Of a stretch of DNA of 64,000 bases, positions 14,353-23,327 are shown one piece after another (within the stretch, counting starts at the first letter, position 1; every line of letters starts with the position of its first letter). The stretch is from Catenulispora sp. GP43 (lineage in GTDB: Bacteria > Actinomycetota > Actinomycetes > Streptomycetales > Catenulisporaceae). The position numbers and the translations under genes were made by a program. Location of the stretch: contig NZ_JBGCCT010000001.1 of assembly GCF_041260665.1 (NCBI RefSeq), forward strand, positions 248,001 to 312,000. Direction: 5' to 3'. Under the pieces are notes generated by a model that worked only from the letters and a program-made list of their open reading frames with translations, searched no databases and was not told where the DNA came from.

Positions 14353-15798
14353 CTACAGGTCGATCCCGGTCAGCACCAGCACGCGCTCATATGTGTAGTC
14401 CTCCATGGCGTACTTGACGCCTTCGCGGCCCACGCCGGAGCCCTTCACCCCACCGTACGGCATCTGGTCCGCACGGAAGCTGGGGGCGTCGCCGATCACC
14501 ACGCCGCCGACCTCCAGATCGCGGTGCATCCGGAAGGCGGTGTGCAGGTCGTTGGTGAAGACACCCGCCTGCAGGCCGAACTGCGAGTCGTTGACCAGGC
14601 GGACCGCCTCGTCCGCGCCGTCGAAGGCGCGCACCACCAGCACCGGGCCGAAGACCTCCTCGGTCACCACCTTGGCGTGGCTCGGGGCGCCGGCGATGAC
14701 CGTGGGCTCGTAGCTGGCGCCGTCGCGGCCGCCGCCGGTGAGCAGGGTGGCGCCGGCGCCGACGGCCTCCTCGACCCAGGACTCGACGCGCTCGGCGGCG
14801 GCGGTGTTGATCATCGGGCCGACGTCGGTGGCGCCGTCGGCCGGGTCGCCGGTCTTCTGCGCCTCGACCGCCTTGACGACCTTCTCGACCAGCTTGTCGT
14901 AGACCGCGCGGTCGGCGAACACCCGCTGCACCGAGATGCAGGACTGCCCGGCCTGGTAGTTGGAGAACGCGGCGATCCGCTGCGCGGCCCAGTCCAGGTC
15001 CTTCTCCGAGGAGTAGTCGGCCATCACCACGGCCGCGGCGTTGCCGCCGAGCTCCAGCGTGACGTGCTTGTGCGGCACCTGCGCCTCGATCATCGCGCCG
15101 ACCGGGCCGGAGCCGGTGAAGCTGACCACCGGCAGCCGCGGGTCGGCGGTGAGGGCGGCCATCCGGTCGTTCGGCACCGGCAGCACCGACCACGAGCCGG
15201 CCGGCAGGTCGGTCTCGGCCAGCAGCTCGCCGAGCAGCAGCGCGCTCAGCGGCGTGGCCGGCGCGGGCTTGAGCACGATCGGCGCGCCGACCGCGATCGC
15301 CGGCGCGACCTTGTGCGCCACCAGGTTCAGCGGGAAGTTGAACGGCGCGATCCCCAGCACCGGCCCGCGCGGGAAACGCCGCGTGATGGCGGTGCGCCCG
15401 GCGGCGTTGGGGTCGGTGTCCAGGCGCTGCAGCTCGCCGTTGAAGCGGCGCGCCTCCTCGGCGGCCCAGCGGAAGACCGAGACGGCGCGGCCGACCTCGG
15501 CCCTGGCCCACTTCAGGGGCTTGCCGTTCTCGGCGGTGATGAGTGCCGCGATCTCCTCGGCGCGCTCGGCGATGCGCCGGGAAACGTGGTCCAGCGCGGC
15601 CGCGCGGACGAAGGCGGGCTGGTCGGCGGTCTCCTTGGCGGACGCGACGGCCGCCGCCACGGCCTCCTCCACCTGCTCCTCGGTCGGCACCGAGACCGTC
15701 GCCACCAGGCGGCCGTCATACGGCGAACGCACCTCGTAGCTGTCGGTCCCCGCGACCTGCTTACCCGCGATCCAGAACGGCGTTGCCTGCTCAGTCAT
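14353..15798 (-). CDS. Aldehyde dehydrogenase
   Basis: 481 residues, the normal family length. Catalytic residues are visible: Asn in APFNFPLN, Glu in LELGGN, and Cys287 in GQSCISVQ. The NAD loop is FTGSGPVG. This NAD(P)-dependent enzyme oxidises an aldehyde to the acid. The sequence has the look of the broad-specificity or lactaldehyde-type group, but the substrate is not fixed. ATG 15798 is seven bases after TACCCT (15806-15811), so the mRNA is probably leaderless. It is monocistronic. Confidence 0.93.
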   Translation of the reverse strand: MTEQATPFWIAGKQVAGTDSYEVRSPYDGRLVATVSVPTEEQVEEAVAAAVASAKETADQPAFVRAAALDHVSRRIAERAEEIAALITAENGKPLKWARAEVGRAVSVFRWAAEEARRFNGELQRLDTDPNAAGRTAITRRFPRGPVLGIAPFNFPLNLVAHKVAPAIAVGAPIVLKPAPATPLSALLLGELLAETDLPAGSWSVLPVPNDRMAALTADPRLPVVSFTGSGPVGAMIEAQVPHKHVTLELGGNAAAVVMADYSSEKDLDWAAQRIAAFSNYQAGQSCISVQRVFADRAVYDKLVEKVVKAVEAQKTGDPADGATDVGPMINTAAAERVESWVEEAVGAGATLLTGGGRDGASYEPTVIAGAPSHAKVVTEEVFGPVLVVRAFDGADEAVRLVNDSQFGLQAGVFTNDLHTAFRMHRDLEVGGVVIGDAPSFRADQMPYGGVKGSGVGREGVKYAMEDYTYERVLVLTGIDL

Positions 15799-15872
15799 GG
15801 GATTCAGGGTAGGCGCGGCCGGGCGATCCCGCCGGTGTACGCGGTGGCCAGTCGGCGGGGGTGGCTGCTCCA

Positions 15873-16580
15873 TCAGGGCCACAGGGTGAACTCGTTGCCG
15901 TCGGGATCGGTCATCTCCACCTCGCCGTGCGGACCTGGGCCGGAGGCGGTGCGGGCGGCTCCGAGCCAGACGAGCCGGTCGACTTCCGTCTGCTGATCGC
16001 CGTCGGCGACGAGGTCGAAGCGCAGCCGGTTCCGCCCGGTCTTCGCGGTGAAGGGCGGCCCACCCCAGGTGATCTTCGGGCCGCCGTGCGGCGACCGGAT
16101 CGCGGTCTGCTGGTCCCGGTCCCACACCAGCGGCCAGTCCAGTGCCCGGCTCCAGAAGTACCCGACCTGCTGCGATCCGTCGCTCGCCAGCGCTCCGAGG
16201 AACCCGCACTCCGCCAGGAACTTGTTCCCCGCCGCGATCACGCAGAACTCGTTGCCCTCGGGATCGGCGAGCACCACGTGCGTGGCGTCCGGTCCCTGCC
16301 CGACGTCGTGATGCCGCCCGCCGAGCTCCAGCGCCCGCGCGACCGTCCGCTGCTGCGTCTCGGGGGACGCGCTCGTCAGGTCGAAGTGCATCTGGTTCTG
16401 CCGGACCTTCTCCACCTCGGAAGGCAGGAAGCGCAGCCGGAACCCCGTGTCGTCGTTCGGGATCAGCGCGACGCCGTCGCCATCACCGGCCTGTTCCCAG
16501 CCCAGGACGCCGCCCCAGAACCGGGCGAGCCCGAGCGGATCGTGTGCGTCGACGCAGAGAGCGACAAGCTGAGCGGCCAT
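15873..16580 (-). CDS. VOC (glyoxalase/bleomycin-resistance fold) protein
   Basis: 235 residues built from two related halves, each with a glyoxalase-like beta-alpha-beta-beta-beta unit ending in DPEGNEFCV (first half) and DPDGNEFTLWP (second half). The internal duplication is typical of actinobacterial VOC proteins whose substrate is unknown. A G-rich ribosome site directly precedes the ATG at 16580. It sits 44 bases downstream of the PucR gene on the same strand. Confidence 0.85.
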   Translation of the reverse strand: MAAQLVALCVDAHDPLGLARFWGGVLGWEQAGDGDGVALIPNDDTGFRLRFLPSEVEKVRQNQMHFDLTSASPETQQRTVARALELGGRHHDVGQGPDATHVVLADPEGNEFCVIAAGNKFLAECGFLGALASDGSQQVGYFWSRALDWPLVWDRDQQTAIRSPHGGPKITWGGPPFTAKTGRNRLRFDLVADGDQQTEVDRLVWLGAARTASGPGPHGEVEMTDPDGNEFTLWP

Positions 16581-16624
16581 CCCCCGACCCAACCACTTCG
16601 CACGCTGCTGTGCGACTGCGTTTC

Positions 16625-18076
16625 CTACTGCTCCTCGCGCACCCTCAGCGCCAGCCACAGCTCCATCCGCGCGTCCGCCGAATCGGCGGCGGTCAGATCC
16701 TTGCCCAGCAGCTCGCCGGCGCGGGCGATCCGGGCCCGCACCGTGTGCCGGTGCACCCCCAGCTCCGCGGCCGCCGAGTCCCACTGGCCGTTGTGCGCCA
16801 GCCAGGCGCGCAGCGTCGGCACCAGCTCCGAGCGGTCCGCCTCGACCAGCGGCCGCAGCGCCGCGGCCGCGAAGTCCCGGACGCCCTGGTCCGCGAACAG
16901 CGCGGCGATTCCCGAGCCGGACTCGGCGTAGTACACGGCCGGCCGGCCGGTCTTGCGTGCCGTCGCCAGCGCCTCGCCGGCCTGCCGGTAGGCACGCCCG
17001 AAGTCCGCGTAGCCGATCGCGTCCGACACGCCGCCGGCGAAGCCCTCGAAGTCGGCCGGGGCGACCAGCACGCGCTCGCCGTCCTCTTCGAGCACGAACT
17101 CGCGGTCCGACACCGCCTCGTCGCGCACCGAGTCGCGGGCGATCCGCACCGGCTCCGGGGGCAGGGGGACGCGGAGCTCGCCCGCGGCCTCGTACGCCGC
17201 CTCGACGTGGCCGGCCAGCAGCAGCCGCACCACCGCGCGGCGCAGCGTCAGCTCGGCGACCGTCACGTCCTTGGTCGGCTGCTCGACGCCGAGGGTGAGC
17301 AGGGTGAGTGCGACAGCCAGGATCTGGCGGCCGGTGGTGTCCGGCCCGCTGGTGCGCTCCAGCAGCCCGACCGTCAGGAAGCCCCTGACGCGCTTGGCGA
17401 CACCGAGCGCGTGCACCTCGACGTGCCCTGAGTCGGTGAGGATCGAGGAGCTGCTGGGCAGCGTCCGGCCGCGCAGCCGGGCCAGCTCCGGCGCCAGGTC
17501 CAGATGGGGCACCGGTCCCGCGCTGTGCAGGACCGAGCCGTCCGCCGCGGCCAGCACCGCCCACGCGCCGGGCCCGAGGCCCCGCACGAGCGAGCGCACC
17601 AGCGAGCGCTGCGGTTCATGGGCCAGCGCCGACTTCACCAGGTCCTGCTGGGTCCGGTACCCCTCGGTGATCGCGCGGTACTCCTCGGCCGCCAGCGCCT
17701 TGGACACCGACTTCGCGATCGCGATGAACGGCGTCGCCTTCGGGACCTCCAGCACTGGCAGGCCGTGCGCCGAGGCGGCGGCGGCGAAGCGCTCGGGCAC
17801 CGCCGCGTTGTTCAGCCCGACGCCGAACCCCAGGCCCGCGACCCCGGCCCGCACCAGTCCCGACAGGAAGGCCTCCAGGTCGAAGCCCGGGTCGGCCAGG
17901 CGCAGCCCGGTGGTCAGCAGCAGCTCGCCGCCCTCCAGGAACGGCGCCGGGTCGTTCAGCTCCGTGGTGTGCACCCAGCGCACCTCGCGCGAGGTGTCCC
18001 CGGCCGGCCCCTCGGTGGTGAGCAGACGCAGGCCCAGAGGTCGGTCGGCGAGCAGGGAGGCGATCGTCGGGGGCAC
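16625..18076 (-). CDS. PucR-family transcriptional regulator
   Basis: 483 residues. An N-terminal purine-catabolism (PucR) domain (about 1-120, PFLEGGELLLTTGLRL), a central GGDEF-like region and a C-terminal helix-turn-helix (WDSAAAELGVHRHTVRARI, about residue 440 on). PucR proteins usually activate nucleobase or amino-acid uptake and catabolism. GTG 18076 follows TAGGCT (18083-18088) by six bases, so it is probably leaderless. It is divergent from an NCS1 permease gene with 90 bases between the starts, and is the likely regulator of that unit. Confidence 0.9.
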   Translation of the reverse strand: MPPTIASLLADRPLGLRLLTTEGPAGDTSREVRWVHTTELNDPAPFLEGGELLLTTGLRLADPGFDLEAFLSGLVRAGVAGLGFGVGLNNAAVPERFAAAASAHGLPVLEVPKATPFIAIAKSVSKALAAEEYRAITEGYRTQQDLVKSALAHEPQRSLVRSLVRGLGPGAWAVLAAADGSVLHSAGPVPHLDLAPELARLRGRTLPSSSSILTDSGHVEVHALGVAKRVRGFLTVGLLERTSGPDTTGRQILAVALTLLTLGVEQPTKDVTVAELTLRRAVVRLLLAGHVEAAYEAAGELRVPLPPEPVRIARDSVRDEAVSDREFVLEEDGERVLVAPADFEGFAGGVSDAIGYADFGRAYRQAGEALATARKTGRPAVYYAESGSGIAALFADQGVRDFAAAALRPLVEADRSELVPTLRAWLAHNGQWDSAAAELGVHRHTVRARIARAGELLGKDLTAADSADARMELWLALRVREEQ

Positions 18077-18166
18077 AGCCCCAGCCTACGTCGCCGGTCC
18101 CGACCGGCATCGCCGCTGATCGCCCATCGAACAACGGTGCGCGCGCCCCGTACTATGAAGCACGCC

Positions 18167-19513
18167 ATGACGACCACCACCACGCCGGCCGACGCCGTCC
18201 CCGCCGCAGAGGCGCCGCTGCTCCTCACCACCGAGGCGCCGCGCACTCTGTCCTTCAGCGACCAGGCCGCGTTCTGGGCGAACCTGGGCGTCAGCCTGAT
18301 CGGGTTCTCCTCGGCCGCGGTGGTCCTGATCCCCACCGGCTACTCGCCGCTTCCCGTCCCGGCCTCGCTGCTGGCCCTCGCGCTGGGCACGGTCGCCGGC
18401 ATGGTGATGACCGCGCTGGCCGGAGTCGTCGGCACCCGCACCGGCGCGCCGTCGATGGCGGTGCTGCGCGGGCTGTTCGGCACCAAGCTGTCCTGGCTGC
18501 CGAGCCTGGCGAACATCTTCCAGCTCATCGGCTGGGGCGTGTACGAGATCACGGTTATCGCCGAGGGCGTGTACGCCATGCCCCACACCCACGTGATCCC
18601 GCGCCCGCTGGTGGTGCTCGCCGCCGGGGCGCTGTGCACGTCGATGGCGATCTGGCCGTTGTCGGTGCTGCGCGTTCTGCGCAAGTACGTGACCGGCGCG
18701 GTCGCGGTGGCCATGCTCTACTTCACGGTCCAGCTGCTGCGGAACCCGATCCCGCACCAGACCGGCACCTCCTGGAGCGGATTCTTCCCGGCCGTGGACG
18801 CCGCGCTGGCACTGTCGGTGTCCTTCCTGCCGATGGCCGCCGACTACATGCGGCACGCCCGCAGCTCCCGCCAGGCCGGCGGCGCGGCCGTGCTGGGCTA
18901 CAGCATCACGCAGTTCTGGTGCTACGCGATCGGCATCGTGGCGCTGTTGCAGGCCCCGAACGCCGACGTCTTCCACACCATGCTCGGCGTGACCGCCGGC
19001 TGGCTCTTCTTCCTGGTCCTGGTGCTGCGCGAGTCGGACCAGTCCTTCGCGAACGTGTACTCCACGGCGATGTCGATCCAGAACCTGCTGCCCCGGGTGG
19101 ACCGGCGGATCCTGGCCGGCGGGGTCGGCGTGCTGGTGACGGTGATCGCGCTGTTCGTCCACGACCTCGGCGGCTTCGCGAACTTCCTGGGGCTGATCGG
19201 CTCGGTCTTCGTGCCGCTGGCCGCGGTGCTCGGCGTCGACTACTTCCTGGGCCGGGGCCGCCAGGGCCGCTGGGACCTGTCCGAGCACTCCCCGGCGCGG
19301 CCGGCGATGCTGCTGCCGTGGGCCCTCGGCTTCGTGGTCTACCAGGTGCTGAACCCGGGCTCGGTGGACTGGTGGGCGCACGGCTGGATGCACGTCCAGG
19401 ACTGGGTCCACGTGCACCCGGGCTGGTGGGCCTCGGCCTCCCTGTACTCCTTCGCCGCGGCGGCGCTGGCCACCGGCGCGATCGTGGCGCTCGACCGGCG
19501 GCGCCCGGCGTGA
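18167..19513 (+). CDS. NCS1-family nucleobase/vitamin permease (CytX/CodB-like)
   Basis: 448 residues with about 12 membrane segments. The first (residues 33-55, FWANLGVSLIGFSSA) has the NCS1 pattern. Family members import cytosine, purines, hydantoins, allantoin or hydroxymethylpyrimidine with Na+ or H+. ATG 18167 is preferred to ATG 18155, because TACTAT at 18151-18156 would be a -10 box overlapping the earlier codon. The last bases overlap the next gene (GTGA), so permease and kinase are translationally coupled. The divergent PucR gene supports nucleobase-type transport. Confidence 0.88.
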   Translation: MTTTTTPADAVPAAEAPLLLTTEAPRTLSFSDQAAFWANLGVSLIGFSSAAVVLIPTGYSPLPVPASLLALALGTVAGMVMTALAGVVGTRTGAPSMAVLRGLFGTKLSWLPSLANIFQLIGWGVYEITVIAEGVYAMPHTHVIPRPLVVLAAGALCTSMAIWPLSVLRVLRKYVTGAVAVAMLYFTVQLLRNPIPHQTGTSWSGFFPAVDAALALSVSFLPMAADYMRHARSSRQAGGAAVLGYSITQFWCYAIGIVALLQAPNADVFHTMLGVTAGWLFFLVLVLRESDQSFANVYSTAMSIQNLLPRVDRRILAGGVGVLVTVIALFVHDLGGFANFLGLIGSVFVPLAAVLGVDYFLGRGRQGRWDLSEHSPARPAMLLPWALGFVVYQVLNPGSVDWWAHGWMHVQDWVHVHPGWWASASLYSFAAAALATGAIVALDRRRPA

Positions 19514-20619
19514 GCGACGACGACCTCGTCTTCGGCATGGGGGCGGAGTCGGTCGTGCGGCGGGACTGGCCGAGCCTGACCTCGCAGGAGGTCGAGGCGG
19601 TGCTCGGCGAGGAGGTCGCCGAGGTCGAGTGGCGCAGTCCGCGTCCGCTGTCGACGACGGCGCGCGTGCGGACCGCCGAGGGCCGCCGGCTGATCGTGAA
19701 GCGGCTGCCCATGGCCCTGCGCACCCCCGAGGCCCTGGCCGAGGAGCACGGTTTCATGGACCGCCTGCGCCAGCACGGGGCCCCGGTTCCGAAGGCATGG
19801 ACGGCCGGCACCGGCGACGGCTTCACCTACGAGGCGCAGGAGATCGGCGACGGCAAGGACCGGTATCAGGGCCAGTTCTCCTGGCAGCCCTACCTCGCCC
19901 CGGACCACGTCGGTCTCGCCGGTCACGCTCTGGCCAAACTGCACAGCATCGCCAAGCTCTACGACGCCCCGGCCCGACCCTGGCGCCCCCTCAAAGCCGG
20001 CTTCTCGCTGTTCTCCGCACCGGACCCGATCGCCGCGATCGAGCGCGTCGCCGCCGAGCGGCCCGCCCTCGGCGACTTCCTCGCGGCCCGCGACTGGCGC
20101 GCGGACGTCGAGCGCCTGATGCTGCCGTACCACGAGCGGCTGCTGCCGGTGCTGGACGACCTGGAACCCATGTGGACCCACGGCGACTGGCACGGCACGA
20201 ACCTGCTGTGGACCCACGACGTCCCGACCTCGATCTTCGACTTCGGACTCGCCGACCGCACCTACGCGGTCCACGACATCGCGGTGGCGCTGGAGCGGTT
20301 CGCCGTGGACTGGCTCGCGATCCGCGAGGGCGCACCGGGCTGGTCCGAGAAGTGGCCGGTGACCTGGTTCCTGCGCTTCTACCAGCTGCGCCGCCGGATC
20401 ACCCCGGCCGAGCGGCAGGCGCTGCCGCTGCTCTTCCCGCTCTGCCACGCCGAGTACGAGCTCTCGGAGATCGACTACTTCCTGTCGGTCGTCCCGGGCA
20501 GCAGCGAGAAGAACGCCGAGATCGCCTACCGCGACTGGTTCCTCGGCCACGCACAATGGGCGAAGTCCGAGGAAGGACAAGCCTTCCTCGGACTTCTGGG
20601 AGGGGACAAGCCGGTCTGA
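19510..20619 (+). CDS. APH-fold small-molecule kinase
   Basis: 369 residues. The catalytic loop THGDWHGTNLLW and the metal site IFDFGLAD are intact, and VKRLP supplies the ATP-binding Lys, so this is an active-looking aminoglycoside-phosphotransferase/choline-kinase type enzyme. It starts with GTG inside the stop of the permease gene. The context suggests that it phosphorylates the compound brought in by the permease (thiamine and choline kinases share this fold), rather than an antibiotic. That is inference. A 15-base hairpin lies in its last codons. Confidence 0.82.
   Translation: MSDDDLVFGMGAESVVRRDWPSLTSQEVEAVLGEEVAEVEWRSPRPLSTTARVRTAEGRRLIVKRLPMALRTPEALAEEHGFMDRLRQHGAPVPKAWTAGTGDGFTYEAQEIGDGKDRYQGQFSWQPYLAPDHVGLAGHALAKLHSIAKLYDAPARPWRPLKAGFSLFSAPDPIAAIERVAAERPALGDFLAARDWRADVERLMLPYHERLLPVLDDLEPMWTHGDWHGTNLLWTHDVPTSIFDFGLADRTYAVHDIAVALERFAVDWLAIREGAPGWSEKWPVTWFLRFYQLRRRITPAERQALPLLFPLCHAEYELSEIDYFLSVVPGSSEKNAEIAYRDWFLGHAQWAKSEEGQAFLGLLGGDKPV
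20562..20596. terminator. Hairpin inside the 3' end of the kinase gene
   Basis: GAAGTCCGAGGAAGG (20562-20576) pairs perfectly with CCTTCCTCGGACTTC (20582-20596) around ACAAG. The facing MFS gene stops 43 bases further on and only 19 bases separate the two coding ends, so this may be the shared terminator, placed in coding sequence. There is no T run. Confidence 0.45.
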
Positions 20620-20638
20620 GACCGGCCCACAGCGTCTT

Positions 20639-22150
20639 CTAGTGCCCCTCGGCCTCCTGGGTGTGCTTCGACATCGAGAAGGCGACGGCCCAGGCGACCA
20701 CCAGGATGGCGGCGCTGATCGCGAACACCAGGACCGCGGCGGTCGGGACGCTGGTCAGCGTCGCGCCGGCCTTGTCGAAGAACACCGTGCCAAGGGCGGC
20801 GATCCCGAATGCGCCGGCCAGCTGCTGCATCGCGTTCAGCAGGCCCGAGGCCGAGCCGACCTCGGCGTCGTCCAGGTCGCCCAGGACCGTGCCGAAGATC
20901 GGGCCGAAGATCAGGCCCATGCCCATGCCGGAGACCAGCAGCGGGGCGATCAGCGTGAGGCTGGTGGTGGTCGCGCCGTAGGTGTGGACCAGCAGTGCGG
21001 AGATCACCGTGCCCAGGGACATCACCAGCATGCCGGACTGCAGCGTGCGGCGCGGGCCGATCTTCGGCATCAGGCCCTGCGAGACGCCCATGGAGATGAT
21101 CGTGCCGATCGACCAGGGCAGCATCGTCAGACCGGCGTGCAGCGCGCTGAAGTGCAGCCCGATCTGCATGAACAGGGTGTAGACGAAGAACACGCCGCTC
21201 ATCGCCGCCGCGAAGGAGAACAGGACCGCGATGCCGCTGATGAAGGAGCGCTTGCGGAAGACGGTCGGCACCACGAACGGGTCGCGGCCGGCGGCGTTGC
21301 GCCGCCGCTGGTGCAGGGCGAAGACGCCGAAGGTCGGGACCGAGGCGGCCATCATGGCGAACATCCACGTCGGCCAGCCGGACTCGCGGCCCTGGACCAG
21401 CGGGTAGACCAGCAGCATGACGCCGCCGGTGGCCAGCAGCATGCCGACGATGTCCAGCTTGGGCTTGTCCGGGCCGGCGGCGTGGTCGTCGTGCGGCAGC
21501 ACTTTGGCGCCGAAGGTCAGCGCGATGATCCCGACCGGGATGTTGACCAGGAAGATGGCCCGCCAGCTCAGCCCGAACAGGTCGGCGCCGACCAGCCAGC
21601 CGCCCAGGATCGGGCCGAAGGTCGCGGCCAGGCCCATCATCGGGCCGAAGATGCCGAAGACGGAGTTCATCTTCTCCGCCGGCACCATCGCCCGCAGCAT
21701 GCCCAGGCCCTGCGGGATCATCACCGCGGCGAAGGCGCCCTGCAGGATGCGCGCGCCGATCAGCTCGCCCGAGGTCTGCGCCAGCGAGCACAGGATCGAG
21801 CCGGCCAGGAAGCCGGTGATGCCGACCATGAACATCCGCTTGCGGCCGAAGACGTCGCCGAGCCGGCCGCCGGTGGTCAGCATGACCGCGAAGGCCAGGG
21901 TGTAGCCGGCCACGATCCACTGCAGCGCCGAGGTCGAGGCGCCCAGGTCGGTGCGCAGGACCGGGCTGGCGATGTTCATGATCGTGGTGTCGAGCAGGTC
22001 CATGATGTCGGCGCCGATGATCGCGAACAGCGCCAGGATCACGGCCTTGCCGAGCTTGGTCTTGGCCGGGCTCTGGGCTGCTTCCGAGTCCGGTGGCGGG
22101 TTGTCGGGGCGGTCGGCGGTCTGGTTCGTGGTGTCGATGGTGCTGGTCAT
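20639..22150 (-). CDS. MFS drug-efflux pump, DHA2 (14-helix) type
   Basis: 503 residues with about 14 membrane segments. It carries LDTTIMNIASP in helix 1, GGRLGDVFGRKR after helix 2 and GPILGGWL in helix 5, as in EmrB/QacA-type proton-coupled drug exporters. GGAGGGGG precedes the ATG. A -35 TTGACA (22249-22254) and -10 TATCGT (22227-22232), 16 bases apart, lie upstream. Two operator-like palindromes (22179-22191 and 22199-22211) fall between this promoter and the start. The divergent TetR gene is the probable repressor. Confidence 0.92.
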   Translation of the reverse strand: MTSTIDTTNQTADRPDNPPPDSEAAQSPAKTKLGKAVILALFAIIGADIMDLLDTTIMNIASPVLRTDLGASTSALQWIVAGYTLAFAVMLTTGGRLGDVFGRKRMFMVGITGFLAGSILCSLAQTSGELIGARILQGAFAAVMIPQGLGMLRAMVPAEKMNSVFGIFGPMMGLAATFGPILGGWLVGADLFGLSWRAIFLVNIPVGIIALTFGAKVLPHDDHAAGPDKPKLDIVGMLLATGGVMLLVYPLVQGRESGWPTWMFAMMAASVPTFGVFALHQRRRNAAGRDPFVVPTVFRKRSFISGIAVLFSFAAAMSGVFFVYTLFMQIGLHFSALHAGLTMLPWSIGTIISMGVSQGLMPKIGPRRTLQSGMLVMSLGTVISALLVHTYGATTTSLTLIAPLLVSGMGMGLIFGPIFGTVLGDLDDAEVGSASGLLNAMQQLAGAFGIAALGTVFFDKAGATLTSVPTAAVLVFAISAAILVVAWAVAFSMSKHTQEAEGH

Positions 22151-22423
22151 GATGGGCCCCCTCCGGGCGAGATGTGGTCAAACGGCGTTCGAGACGAGCG
22201 AACAGCGTTCGTCGATGTGCATGTTCACGATATATCTCGTGTTCTGGATGTCAAGCTATATCGCGAACTCCGGGTTCGCGTTCCCGAGTCGCCCTCGAAC
22301 GGCGTTCGGAAGCGTACGAACATCGTTCTACACGCGAACGGCGTTCGAGGCAAACGCTGTTCGTATTTACGAACACCGTTCGTCAGGCGTACAGTGTTCG
22401 GAAGAGGAAGGGAGCCAGACCCG
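22151..22423. promoter_or_regulatory. Divergent MFS/TetR control region with an array of 13-base operator-like palindromes
   Basis: Eight copies of CGAAC-n3-GTTCG, allowing one or two changes, start at 22179, 22199, 22296, 22317, 22335, 22351, 22370 and 22388, with steps of 16-21 bases within clusters. A ninth, wider version (CGCGAAC-n5-GTTCGCG) lies at 22262-22280. The MFS promoter is TTGACA at 22249-22254 with TATCGT at 22227-22232 on the minus strand. TACAGT at 22390-22395 is a possible -10 box for the TetR gene and overlaps the last copy. Confidence 0.85.
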
Positions 22424-23191
22424 ATGGCCAAGCCAGCAGCACCGAACGAGACCCCCGGCGCCCCCACGCCGCCCTGGGAGCGCACGCCGCGCAAGGCCAA
22501 GGCCCCCGCGCGCACGCCGCTGAGCCAGGAGGCGATCGTCGACACGGCGCTGCGGATCCTGGAGTCCGAGGGCTACGACGCGCTGTCCATGCGCCACGTC
22601 GCCGCGGAGCTGGGCACCGGCGCGGCGTCCCTGTACGCGCACGTCGCCAACAAGGACGAGTTGCTGAAGCTGTGCATCGACCGGGTCTTCTCGGAGGCCG
22701 AGATCCCCGAGCCGGACCCCGAGACCTGGGTGGAGCAGCTCCGGGAGACGATGCGCCAGACCCGGCGGATCCTGCAGGCCCACCCCGGCCTGGCCCGCGC
22801 CATGCTCGGCCGGGTGCCGATGGGGCCGAGCGGGATCCGTCTCGTCGAGGGCTTCATGGGCCTGCTGCGGGCCGGCGACCTGCCGGACAAGGTGGCCGCG
22901 TGGGCCGGCGACGTGGTCTCGCTCTACGTGGTCGCGAGCGTTTTCGAGGACGACGTCCGGTTCTCCGTCCACGGCGAGAGCACGCAGGAGGACGTCGAGG
23001 CGTGGGCCGACGAGATGAAGGACTATATCAAGGCCCTGCCGGTCACGGCCTTCCCGAACCTGGTGGCGCTGGCCGAGCCGATGTTCGAGACCGGCGGCCC
23101 GGACGGCCGGTTCGAGTTCGGGCTCGATCTGATGTTGCGCGGCCTGGCTTCGCACTCGCGGCGGGGATCCGCCGGGGAGGCTGCGGAGTAG
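22424..23191 (+). CDS. TetR-family repressor of the divergent MFS pump
   Basis: 255 residues. A Pro/Lys-rich N-terminal arm (1-30) precedes the helix-turn-helix (about 35-85, MRHVAAELGTGAASLYAHVANK), and the long C-terminal half resembles the TetR_C effector domain of true tetracycline-type repressors. The DNA-binding half of this group is followed by an all-helical ligand pocket. GGAAGGGAG precedes the ATG. The palindrome array before the gene suggests that it represses itself and the pump until a drug binds. Ligand unknown. Confidence 0.88.
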   Translation: MAKPAAPNETPGAPTPPWERTPRKAKAPARTPLSQEAIVDTALRILESEGYDALSMRHVAAELGTGAASLYAHVANKDELLKLCIDRVFSEAEIPEPDPETWVEQLRETMRQTRRILQAHPGLARAMLGRVPMGPSGIRLVEGFMGLLRAGDLPDKVAAWAGDVVSLYVVASVFEDDVRFSVHGESTQEDVEAWADEMKDYIKALPVTAFPNLVALAEPMFETGGPDGRFEFGLDLMLRGLASHSRRGSAGEAAE

Positions 23192-23266
23192 GACAAGTAC
23201 ACCTCCGGCGCGGAGGCGGCGAAGTGGGGCGAACCCTGGCGAATCGGTCTTTCGCCGCCTTTATGG

Positions 23267-23295
23267 CAGACATCTGCAAAACAGTTACCTAGTCT
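23267..23295 (+). promoter_or_regulatory. Promoter of the G1-type protease gene
   Basis: CAGACA (23267-23272) and TAGTCT (23290-23295) are 17 bases apart. A GGAGACA ribosome site follows about 25 bases later. The pair resembles the consensus but was chosen by eye. Confidence 0.45.
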
Positions 23296-23327
23296 CCATC
23301 TCAGCTCACAGAGATTGGAGACACAGG

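Noticed and set aside
19510-20619. Aminoglycoside-resistance gene
   Set aside because: The fold is shared by choline, thiamine and homoserine kinases. Coupling with an NCS1 permease makes a metabolic role more likely, and no resistance-specific motif was seen.
22179-22400. LexA/SOS boxes in the MFS/TetR intergenic region
   Set aside because: The actinobacterial SOS box is CGAAC-n4-GTTCG (14 bases). All copies here have a three-base centre (13 bases) or, in one case, five, and the neighbouring genes are not damage-response genes.
20642-23191. Long plus-strand frame running from opposite the MFS gene into the TetR gene
   Set aside because: Only the part from ATG 22424 has a ribosome site and a protein fold. 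The earlier part is the shadow of the MFS gene.
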